DNA of 64,000 bases. Source: Actinophytocola sp. GTDB taxonomy: Bacteria; Actinomycetota; Actinomycetes; Mycobacteriales; Pseudonocardiaceae. The DNA lies in contig WHTY01000001.1 in the NCBI GenBank assembly GCA_009377475.1, positions 95,860 through 159,859 on the forward strand. Direction: 5' to 3'. Below are positions 36,432 to 43,076 of this stretch, one piece after another. The position numbers and the translations under genes are program-made. A model generated the notes under the pieces. The model made no database searches. It was not told the DNA's origin and was given only the letters and a program-made list of their open reading frames with translations. How positions within the stretch are numbered: position 1 is the first letter of the stretch; each line of letters starts with the position of its first letter.

Positions 36432-36831
36432 GGGCGCTCCCCGGAGTCTCGACGACGACGGTGGTGGCCTTGACGACGGCGACCGCCAGCTCGCCTGGCG
36501 CGAGGCCGAGGTCTCGCACGGCTTCCGCGCTCATCAGCGATACCACCCGGTGCGGTCCGGCCTGGATCTCGACCTGTGCCATCACGGTGTCGGCGATGAC
36601 CTTCGTGACAAGGCCGACGAACCGGTTCCGAGCGGAGCGCCCTACGGCGGACGGGTCCTCCGCCGCCGCGGCCCGCTCCCGGGCGAACTCCGCAAGGCGC
36701 GCGCCGTCGATCAGCGTGCGGCCGCCCGTCTCGCCCAGCGCGGGAAGTTGGCCGGACTTGACCCACCGCCGCACGGTGTCGCCACTCACGCCCAGCAGAT
36801 CGGCGACTTCTGAAATCCGATATTGCGCCAC
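36424..36831 (-). CDS. molybdate-responsive regulator: helix-turn-helix plus TOBE/Mop domain
   Basis: Protein of 135 residues. An excisionase/MerR-like helix-turn-helix lies at residues 1-55 (YRISEVADLLGVSGDTVRRW, VKSGQLPALGETGGR). A molybdopterin/oxyanion-binding Mop domain lies at ~70-132 (SARNRFVGLVTKVIADTVMA, QVEIQAGPHRVVSLMS, GELAVAVVKATTVVVE). This is the actinobacterial ModE-like arrangement and it heads the modABC operon. It probably binds molybdate and represses the operon. GTG 36831 is preferred; GTG 36840 is 3 codons upstream. The Shine-Dalgarno is poor. Confidence 0.85.
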   Translation of the reverse strand: MAQYRISEVADLLGVSGDTVRRWVKSGQLPALGETGGRTLIDGARLAEFARERAAAAEDPSAVGRSARNRFVGLVTKVIADTVMAQVEIQAGPHRVVSLMSAEAVRDLGLAPGELAVAVVKATTVVVETPGSAHV

Positions 36832-36902
36832 GGACAGCACCTTAGTTGTGCATCTGCGTCGTGAACAGGGCTTAGCGATCGCACCTGCGCACCTAGGCGA
36901 GT

Positions 36903-36963
36903 CCAGGGGTCGCGAACGGCAGTCATTTTTGTCACCCCTGGCCATTACCCTGGAAAGGGTGAC
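36903..36963 (+). promoter_or_regulatory. two mutually exclusive hairpins at the moaA translation start
   Basis: CCAGGGGT (36903-36910) can pair with ACCCCTGG (36934-36941). GTCACCC (36931-36937), which overlaps that second arm, can instead pair with GGGTGAC (36957-36963), covering the moaA GTG at 36959-36961. Only one stem can form at a time, a layout that suits translational switching. No match to the E. coli Moco motif was recognised. Confidence 0.45.
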
Positions 36964-38026
36964 AGCGATTAACCTCGGCCTGCCCCAGCTGGTCGGTGAC
37001 GCACGCGCGGCCGACACGACCGGGCGACCCGACACGACAGCACTCGTGGACACGTTCGGCAGGGTCGCGACCGACCTGCGGGTGTCGTTGACGGACAAGT
37101 GCAACCTGCGCTGCACGTACTGCATGCCGGAAGAGGGCCTGGATTGGATGTCGGACGAGCAGCTGCTCGCCGACGACGAACTCCTCCGGCTGATGCGCAT
37201 CGCGGTCGAACGACTAGGCATCACCGACATCCGGCTCACCGGCGGCGAACCGATGTTGCGGCCCGGCCTCGAGTCGTTGATCGCGGAGATCACGTCGCTG
37301 CGGCCCCGGCCGCGCGTGGCGATGACGACCAATGGCATCGGGCTCGCCAAGCGGGCGCCCAAGCTGGCGGCGGCGGGGCTGGACCGGATCAACGTCTCGC
37401 TGGACACCGTCGAGCGGGACACGTTCCTCCGCATCACCCGTCGCGACCGGCTCAGCCACGTGCTCGCCGGGCTGACAGCGGCGCGCGAGGCTGGCATGGA
37501 CCCGGTCAAGATCAACGCGGTGCTGCTGCCTGGCGTGAACGAACACGAGGCGACCGGGCTGCTGCGGTTCTGCCTCGACAATGGCTACCACCTGCGGTTC
37601 ATCGAGCAGATGCCGCTGGACGCGCAGCACAGCTGGGACCGTTCCGCCATGATCACCGCGGAGCAGATCCTTGAGCTACTGCGAGCCGAGTTCACGCTGA
37701 CCCCGAGCGAGGAGGAGCGTGGCGGCGCGCCGGCGGAGCGCTGGCTGGTCGACGGCGGCCCCGGCGACGTCGGCGTGATTGCCTCGGTGACGCGGCCGTT
37801 CTGCGCCGCGTGCGACCGGACGCGGCTCACCGCGGACGGCGCGATCCGCTCCTGCCTGTTCAGCCAGCGGGAGACGGACCTGCGGGCGTTGCTGCGCCAG
37901 GGCGCGTCGGACGACGACATCGCCAACGCCTGGCGCGCGACGATGTGGGCCAAGCTCGCCGGGCACGAGATCAACGACGCCGGGTTCGCGCAGCCGCTGC
38001 GGCCGATGAGCTCCATCGGCGGCTGA
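36959..38026 (+). CDS. moaA: GTP 3',8-cyclase (molybdopterin biosynthesis)
   Basis: Radical SAM enzyme that starts molybdenum-cofactor synthesis from GTP. The protein has 355 residues. The N-terminal cluster motif is in SLTDKCNLRCTYCMPEEGL, GGEP in ITDIRLTGGEPMLRPGLE, and a second C-terminal cluster in FCAACDRTRLTADGAIRSCL, with GG at the very end as required for MoaA. GTG 36959 starts at MTAINLGLPQLVGD. The start codon lies in a possible regulatory hairpin. moaD follows 3 bp after the stop. Confidence 0.95.
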   Translation: MTAINLGLPQLVGDARAADTTGRPDTTALVDTFGRVATDLRVSLTDKCNLRCTYCMPEEGLDWMSDEQLLADDELLRLMRIAVERLGITDIRLTGGEPMLRPGLESLIAEITSLRPRPRVAMTTNGIGLAKRAPKLAAAGLDRINVSLDTVERDTFLRITRRDRLSHVLAGLTAAREAGMDPVKINAVLLPGVNEHEATGLLRFCLDNGYHLRFIEQMPLDAQHSWDRSAMITAEQILELLRAEFTLTPSEEERGGAPAERWLVDGGPGDVGVIASVTRPFCAACDRTRLTADGAIRSCLFSQRETDLRALLRQGASDDDIANAWRATMWAKLAGHEINDAGFAQPLRPMSSIGG

Positions 38027-38029
38027 GGC

Positions 38030-38317
38030 ATGACCGAAACACCCACCGCCGGGCAGCCCGGCACGATCTCCGTGCACGTCCGCTACTACGCCTCCGCGCG
38101 GGCGGCGGCGGGCACCGAGGCCGAGACGCTGCGCCTGCCAGCGAACGCCGACCTCGCGACCGCGCTCGACGCCATGCGGACGCAGCACGACGCGGCGCTG
38201 GCGCGGGTGCTGACCGCCGCCAGCTTCCTGCTGGACGAGGTGGCGGTGCGGCGACACACCGCGCCGCTGTACGACGGCGCGCGGCTCGACGTCCTCCCGC
38301 CGTTCGCGGGCGGCTGA
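38030..38317 (+). CDS. moaD: molybdopterin synthase sulfur carrier subunit
   Basis: Ubiquitin-like protein of 95 residues ending in PPFAGG, the Gly-Gly terminus that is thiocarboxylated. The core includes VHVRYYASARAAAGTEAETL and RLDVLPPFAGG. It works with the MoaE domain encoded at 39810-40856. The ~14-residue N-terminal lead is longer than needed. Co-transcribed with moaA. Divergence from usual moaD is small. Confidence 0.92.
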   Translation: MTETPTAGQPGTISVHVRYYASARAAAGTEAETLRLPANADLATALDAMRTQHDAALARVLTAASFLLDEVAVRRHTAPLYDGARLDVLPPFAGG

Positions 38318-38821
38318 CAGCGGTACGGGCGGCGCGCGGCTGAGGCACAGCGGCGGCTCGGCGCGCGGACGGCCCGGCACGCTCGGACGTCCTCCCGGGT
38401 CTCCGCGGCCCCCGAGTTGATCAGCCTTGCTCCCTCAGTGACGATATTTCGTCCGATTCGCACGGATTTGTTCGTCACTCACGGAGCAAAGAAGATCAAC
38501 TACAGTCGCCGGGGCGACGGCGAGACCGCAAACAGACACGCCGCGACGTCTCCCGGGCCCACACGCGCGGGTGGATTTCCCGACTCGATGAATGCTCGAT
38601 TCCGCACCCATTCTGGCGTGATTCCGGCTCGATTCCGGCTCGGATTTCGGGCGCATTTTTCGGCCTGGCGCTGGGGATTCTCACCGGTTGCGATGCCGCG
38701 TGATGCGACGTGCGACACTCTTCAACGACAGTTGATCTGACCCTGCCAATGGTCCACTGGCGGCGTACCCACGTGATGCAGGACTCACTCTGGGTGATCC
38801 GTCTCGACTAGGCAACGGAGT
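38318..38821. other. gene-free region upstream of rpf, with a GTTGATC-bounded hairpin
   Basis: About 500 bp with no supported gene. The main structure is an imperfect hairpin at 38416-38500: GTTGATC at one end, GATCAAC at the other, and inner pairing CTTGCTCC / GGAGCAAAG and CAGTGACGA / TCGTCACTC around a loop. AT content rises from about 38440 onward, unlike flanking DNA, consistent with a long promoter region for rpf. Confidence 0.6.
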
Positions 38822-38863
38822 GGTAACGACGCTCTGACCTGCGATAATTACGGAGTCGTTACC
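38822..38863. promoter_or_regulatory. inverted repeat upstream of rpf
   Basis: GGTAACGAC (38822-38830) and GTCGTTACC (38855-38863) form a perfect 9-bp inverted repeat 24 nt apart. A palindrome AACAATATTGTT follows at 38866-38877. Possible regulator sites; proteins unknown. Confidence 0.45.
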
Positions 38864-38877
38864 CAAACAATATTGTT

Positions 38878-38897
38878 ACCGTGATCTAGATCACGGT
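38878..38897. promoter_or_regulatory. CRP-type operator in the rpf promoter
   Basis: ACCGTGATCTAGATCACGGT is a perfect 20-bp palindrome containing GTGA-N6-TCAC, the core recognised by CRP/GlxR proteins. Mycobacterial rpfA is a known CRP target, which supports the assignment. Confidence 0.8.
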
Positions 38898-38931
38898 CCG
38901 GAAAATTTCCGATCACGGTTCCGGTTACGTA

Positions 38932-39075
38932 CCGTCGTCTCTCGGTTGGCCCCGACCAGCCACGGCACGACCGGGAATCCGTTCGCCAAACCCTGTCCGG
39001 CGGATTCCCGGAAACAACCCCGAACGAATAACTCCGGGACAGGGACGCGGGTTGAAACCCAAGCCACGACGACGG
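38932..39075 (+). ncRNA. structured rpf leader, candidate c-di-AMP (ydaO-type) riboswitch
   Basis: An 8-bp closing helix CCGTCGTC (38932-38939) / GACGACGG (39068-39075) encloses an 11-bp hairpin CCGGGAATCCG (38971-38981) / CGGATTCCCGG (39001-39011). The hairpin loop CCCTGTCC (38991-38998) can pair with GGACAGGG (39037-39044) as a pseudoknot. Length, pseudoknot and position 24 nt before rpf fit the ydaO class known upstream of actinobacterial rpf genes. The consensus match was not computed. Confidence 0.7.
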
Positions 39076-39098
39076 CGCGGAGGATTGGAAAAAGGCCA

Positions 39099-39740
39099 AT
39101 GTCTTACCGAGGCAAGCACCGCAAGCTGTCTACGACTACTCGCAACATTGCTCGTGTTGCCGTCGCGGGCGTTGCAGTGGGTGCTCCGATCGCGATGGCT
39201 GCCCCAGCCCACGCTGACTACGCCCCGAACTGGGACATGCTCGCCCAGTGTGAGAGCAGCGGCGACTGGAGCATTAACACCGGTAACGGCTACTACGGTG
39301 GTGTCCAGTTCTCCCACAGCACCTGGCAGGCATACGGCGGCACCGGCTACGCTCACCAGGCGTCCAAGTCCGAGCAGATCCGGATCGCCGAGAAGGTTCT
39401 CGCGAGCCAGGGCCCCAACGCCTGGCCCTCCTGCACCGCCAAGACCGGCTGGCACATGGCCGGCTCGAGCGGCAGCTACCAGGGCTCCAACACCGAGGGT
39501 GGCGCTGCGGCCCCGCAGCCCGCTGCTGAGCCCGCCCCGCAGGCCGCTCCGGTCAAGGCCCGCGTCGCCAAGTCCAACCCTGACGGCGACTACACGGTGA
39601 AGAAGGGCGAGTCCCTCTCCAAGATCGCCGACAAGAAGGACATCAAGGGCGGCTGGCAGAAGCTGCACAAGCTGAACGACGACTACATCAGCGACCCGGA
39701 CTTCATCCTGGTCGGCCAGAAGATCGCTACCTCGAAGTGA
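39099..39740 (+). CDS. rpfA: resuscitation-promoting factor with LysM domain
   Basis: Secreted muralytic protein of 213 residues that stimulates resuscitation and germination. The signal peptide runs to about residue 40 (IARVAVAGVAVGAPIAMAAP, then AHA-D). The Rpf domain (~41-118) has WDMLAQCESSGDWSINTGNG with the catalytic glutamate, GGVQFSHSTWQAYGG and two disulfide cysteines. An Ala/Pro linker leads to a LysM domain (~165-212, DYTVKKGESLSKIADKKD). Start ATG 39099. Expression is probably set by the CRP site and riboswitch upstream. It lies between moaD and moaE as in mycobacteria. Confidence 0.95.
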   Translation: MSYRGKHRKLSTTTRNIARVAVAGVAVGAPIAMAAPAHADYAPNWDMLAQCESSGDWSINTGNGYYGGVQFSHSTWQAYGGTGYAHQASKSEQIRIAEKVLASQGPNAWPSCTAKTGWHMAGSSGSYQGSNTEGGAAAPQPAAEPAPQAAPVKARVAKSNPDGDYTVKKGESLSKIADKKDIKGGWQKLHKLNDDYISDPDFILVGQKIATSK

Positions 39741-39760
39741 TCATCGGCCCGCGCTGATTC

Positions 39761-39802
39761 GCTGTGCCCCACCGTGCGCCCCCGATCGCGGTGGGGCACA
39801 GC
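39761..39802. terminator. bidirectional terminator between rpf and moaE
   Basis: A perfect 14-bp stem GCTGTGCCCCACCG (39761-39774) / CGGTGGGGCACAGC (39789-39802) with a 14-nt loop lies between the two convergent genes. Confidence 0.85.
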
Positions 39803-39809
39803 GCTGCGC

Positions 39810-40856
39810 TTAGGGCGAGTTGACCCACTCGTCGGTGCCGTCCGCGAAGACCTGGTGTTTCCAGATCGGCAACCGCTGCTTGACGGTGTCCACCAGGTCT
39901 GAGCAGGCGGCGAACGCCTCCTGCCGGTGGGCGGCCGCCACGGCGCACGCCAGGGCGACGTCGCCGATGGCGAGGTCACCGATCCGGTGGCTGACCGCGA
40001 CCGCTCTGACCCCCGAGTGACGAGCGGTCACCTCGGCCACGACGTCGTCCAGGACGTCGCCCGCACGCGGGTGGCCCTCGTAGTACAGCGAACGCACGTC
40101 ACGACCCCCGTCGTGGTCGCGCACCACTCCGCCGAAGCTGACGACCGCACCAGCGGTGCGGTCAGCGACGGCAGCGGCGTGTTCATCGACCGACACCGAT
40201 TGGTCGGTGACCTGAGACAGCACGACCCGCGCGGCAAGCTCGGGGGCTACCGCGGGGGTCGCGCTTTCAGGCACGCCAGTGGACGCCGCAGCGGGCTCGC
40301 CAGTCGCGGCGCCAACACCGGCACCACCACCCGACCCGGCGCCCGCGTCCTCCCGGACGTGGTCGCCACCGGCCAGCTGCGACAGCGCGTGCTCAAGGAC
40401 GTCGTCCAGCACGCCGAGGCCGTCCTTCACCCCGCCGCGCGACCCGGGCAGGTTCACGATCAGCGTGCCGCCAGCGACCCCGGCCCTGCCGCGCGACAGC
40501 ACGGCGGTCGGCACCGTCGGCAACCCGGCGGCCCGGATCGCGTCGGCCAGCCCCGGCACCTCGTAGTCGAGCACCTGCGCCGTCACCTCGGGCGTGCGGT
40601 CGGTCGGCGAGATGCCGGTGCCGCCCGTGGTGATCGCGACCCCCACGCCTGCGGCGACGGCTTCCCGCAGCGCCGCGCCGACCGGGTCGCCGTCCGGAAC
40701 GACGACCGGCAGATCGACGTCGAAACCGCGCTCGGTGAGCCAGTCGGTGATGACCGGGCCGGTGGTGTCCTCGTACACGCCCGTCGCGGCTCGATTCGAC
40801 GCGACGATCACCCGTGCACGGCGCTCACCGTTCAGCTCACCATTCAGCTCGCCCAT
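39810..40856 (-). CDS. Mog/MoaB-MoaE fusion protein
   Basis: Single frame of 348 residues joining two molybdenum-cofactor enzymes. Residues ~10-165 are MogA/MoaB-like: RARVIVASNRAATGVYEDTT, AITTGGTGISPTDRTPEVT, GTLIVNLPGSRGGVKDGL (adenylyltransferase or insertase fold). A ~40-residue Gly/Ala linker follows. Residues ~205-345 are MoaE, the large subunit of molybdopterin synthase: VSFGGVVRDHDGGRDVRSLY, YEGHPRAGDVLDDV, VSHRIGDLAIGDVALACAVA, and LPIWKHQVFADGTDEWVNSP. ATG 40856 shares one base with the moaC stop. Mycobacteria have the two as separate neighbouring genes. Confidence 0.9.
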   Translation of the reverse strand: MGELNGELNGERRARVIVASNRAATGVYEDTTGPVITDWLTERGFDVDLPVVVPDGDPVGAALREAVAAGVGVAITTGGTGISPTDRTPEVTAQVLDYEVPGLADAIRAAGLPTVPTAVLSRGRAGVAGGTLIVNLPGSRGGVKDGLGVLDDVLEHALSQLAGGDHVREDAGAGSGGGAGVGAATGEPAAASTGVPESATPAVAPELAARVVLSQVTDQSVSVDEHAAAVADRTAGAVVSFGGVVRDHDGGRDVRSLYYEGHPRAGDVLDDVVAEVTARHSGVRAVAVSHRIGDLAIGDVALACAVAAAHRQEAFAACSDLVDTVKQRLPIWKHQVFADGTDEWVNSP

Positions 40857-41335
40857 CAGCGACCCTCCGGCCTCTCCCAGACGCCCGACTTGCCGCCTTC
40901 CTTGCGGTCCAGCCGTACCGCGTCCAGCGTGGCGGCAGGATCGACGGCCTTGATCATGTCGTGCAGCGTGAGCCCGGCGACGGTCACCGCCGTCAGCGCT
41001 TCCATCTCCACCCCGGTGCGGTCGGTGGTGCGCACGGTGGCCGCGATGCCGACCTCGGCGTCCCGCACGTCGAACTCCACCTCGACCCCGGAGATCGCCA
41101 GCGGATGACACAGCGGCACGAGTTCCGGCGTGCGCTTGGCGCCCATGATGCCCGCGATGCGCGCGGTCGCGAGCGCGTCGCCCTTCGGCAGCCCACCCTC
41201 GGTGATGAGTCCGATCACCTCGCGCGTGGTGCGCACGACCCCGGTCGCGGTGGCGATGCGGGTGCTGCGGTCCTTGGCGGAGACGTCGACCATCCTGGCC
41301 GCGCCCGACTCGTCGACGTGGCTGAGTTCACTCAC
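40856..41335 (-). CDS. moaC: cyclic pyranopterin monophosphate synthase
   Basis: Acts after MoaA to form cyclic pyranopterin monophosphate. The protein has 159 residues. Signature regions are ARMVDVSAKDRSTRIATATG, KGDALATARIAGIMGAKRTP, LVPLCHPLAISGVEVEFDV, VEMEALTAVTVAGLTLHDMI and KAVDPAATLDAVRLDRKEGG (catalytic lysine and aspartate). GTG 41335 (MSELSHVDESG) fits family length. Operon moaC-mog/moaE, 7 bp downstream of the malic enzyme gene's stop. Confidence 0.95.
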   Translation of the reverse strand: MSELSHVDESGAARMVDVSAKDRSTRIATATGVVRTTREVIGLITEGGLPKGDALATARIAGIMGAKRTPELVPLCHPLAISGVEVEFDVRDAEVGIAATVRTTDRTGVEMEALTAVTVAGLTLHDMIKAVDPAATLDAVRLDRKEGGKSGVWERPEGR

Positions 41336-41342
41336 CCCACCA

Positions 41343-42731
41343 CTATCCCTCACGCAAGGCAACGCTCTTCACGGCGTCGGCGACCGCGGGCGCCACGACG
41401 GCGTCGAACACGCTCGGCACGATGAACGCCGCGTTCAGCCGGTCGGCGTCGACGACGTCCGCGATGGCGTCGGCGGCGGCGACCATCATCTCGTCCTTGA
41501 TCTGGTGCGCGTGGGCGTCGAGCAGGCCACGGAACACGCCGGGGAAGGCGAGCACGTTGTTGATCTGGTTCGGGTAGTCGCTGCGGCCGGTCGCGACGAC
41601 GGCGGCGTGCTGCTGCGCCTCGATCGGGTCGATCTCCGGGTCGGGGTTGGCCAGCGCGAACACCACCGAGTCCTTCGCCATGGTCGCGACCTGCTCCGCC
41701 CCGAACAGGTTCGGCCCTGACACGCCGATGAAGACGTCCGCGCCGACCAGGGCGTCGTGCAGGCTGCCCTGCTTGCCATCGGCGTTGGTGTGATCGGCGA
41801 TCCACTGCACGTTGGAGTTCATGTCGTCGAGCCCGGTGTGCACGATGCCGCGCCTGCCGACGGCCACGATGTCGCCCGGCCCCTTGGCCTGCAGCAGCCG
41901 GATGATGGCCGACCCTGCCGCGCCGACACCGCAGACGACGATCTTGCAGTCCTCGATGTTCTTGCCGACCACCCGCAGCGCGTTGCGCAACGCGGCGAGG
42001 ACGACGATCGCGGTGCCGTGCTGGTCGTCGTGGAAGACCGGGATGTCCAGCTTCTCCCGCAGCCGCGCCTCGATCTCGAAGCAGCGCGGCGCGGCGATGT
42101 CCTCCAGGTTGATGCCAGCGTAGGTGGGCGCGAGCAGCTCGATCGTGCGGATCAGCTCCTCGGTGTCCTGCGTGTCAAGGCACACCGGCCAGGCGTCCAC
42201 CCCGGCGAACTTCTTGAACAGCGCCGCCTTGCCCTCCATCACCGGCAGCGCGGCTGCCGGTCCGATGTTGCCGAGGCCGAGCACCGCCGAGCCGTCGGTG
42301 ACGACAGCGACCGTGTTGCGCTTGATGGTCAGCCTGCGGGCGTCCTCGGGGTTGGCGGCGATGGCCTGGCAGACCCGCGCGACGCCAGGCGTGTAGGCGC
42401 GGGAGAGGTCGTCACGGTTGCGCAGCGCGACCTTCGAGTTGACCTCGATCTTGCCGCCGAGGTGGATCAGGAAGGTGCGGTCGGAGACCTTGCGCACCCG
42501 CACGCCTGCCAACTGCTCCAGCGCGTCGGTGACGCCGTCCGCGTGCTCGGCGTCGATGACGTTGGCACTGATGTCGACGACGATGCGGTCGGTATGCGAC
42601 TCGACGATGTCGAACGCGGTCAGCACCCCGCCGACCTGGCCAACCGCCGTAGTCAGGTCGCCCGCGGTACTCGACGCGGCGGGAGCGTCAACGCGAACGG
42701 TGATCGAATAGCCAGGACCGGGGACAGCCAT
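41343..42731 (-). CDS. malic enzyme with N-terminal ACT domain (NAD(P)-dependent)
   Basis: Oxidatively decarboxylates malate to pyruvate. The protein has 462 residues. An N-terminal ACT-like regulatory domain (~1-80, [40 protein letters not shown]) precedes the malic enzyme core. Core motifs are [80 protein letters not shown] and [16 protein letters not shown] (nucleotide-binding). The ACT-malic layout is known in actinobacteria. Cofactor preference is not evident. Probably co-transcribed with moaC by proximity; no functional link is apparent. Confidence 0.94.
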   Translation of the reverse strand: MAVPGPGYSITVRVDAPAASSTAGDLTTAVGQVGGVLTAFDIVESHTDRIVVDISANVIDAEHADGVTDALEQLAGVRVRKVSDRTFLIHLGGKIEVNSKVALRNRDDLSRAYTPGVARVCQAIAANPEDARRLTIKRNTVAVVTDGSAVLGLGNIGPAAALPVMEGKAALFKKFAGVDAWPVCLDTQDTEELIRTIELLAPTYAGINLEDIAAPRCFEIEARLREKLDIPVFHDDQHGTAIVVLAALRNALRVVGKNIEDCKIVVCGVGAAGSAIIRLLQAKGPGDIVAVGRRGIVHTGLDDMNSNVQWIADHTNADGKQGSLHDALVGADVFIGVSGPNLFGAEQVATMAKDSVVFALANPDPEIDPIEAQQHAAVVATGRSDYPNQINNVLAFPGVFRGLLDAHAHQIKDEMMVAAADAIADVVDADRLNAAFIVPSVFDAVVAPAVADAVKSVALREG

Positions 42732-42790
42732 GTGAGACTCCGCGAGAATGAGCGCCGATTAGGTCTGGGGGAACCCTATCGTGCCCGCGA

Positions 42791-42982
42791 TCAGGGAGTT
42801 TTATTGATCTCGGTTTCCGGGTGCTCGTAGGGCACCCGCTCGAGCGGGAAGCTGACCTCACCGAACGGCGACAGCGATCCCTGTCGGTCAGCGGCGAGCT
42901 CGCTCACCGGGTGCTCGCCGTCCCGTGCCTCCGGCCACGACGGGTCGATCCGGTCCTTCGCCACCTTCTTCGCCTTCGCCAC
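42791..42982 (-). CDS. small conserved hypothetical protein
   Basis: Protein of 63 residues with a basic N-terminus (MAKAKKVAKDRIDPSWPEA) and acidic middle (DGEHPVSELAADRQGSLSPF). GTG 42982 has GGAGG six bases upstream, a strong site. It lies between the malic enzyme and the divergent helicase-associated gene, the position of Rv0863 in mycobacteria. Not recognised beyond that. Confidence 0.7.
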   Translation of the reverse strand: MAKAKKVAKDRIDPSWPEARDGEHPVSELAADRQGSLSPFGEVSFPLERVPYEHPETEINKTP

Positions 42983-43076
42983 GTTGCTCCTCCGCGTCCT
43001 GACGTGTCTTGGTGCGATCGGATTCTAGTCTGCCGTCACGGGCCGCGGCGGATGCTGGTCGGTATCGTTTGATGTG

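Noticed and set aside
36832..37581. Upstream extension of the ModE-like regulator frame into moaA
   Set aside because: The extension runs antisense to moaA, and the helix-turn-helix begins right after GTG 36831.
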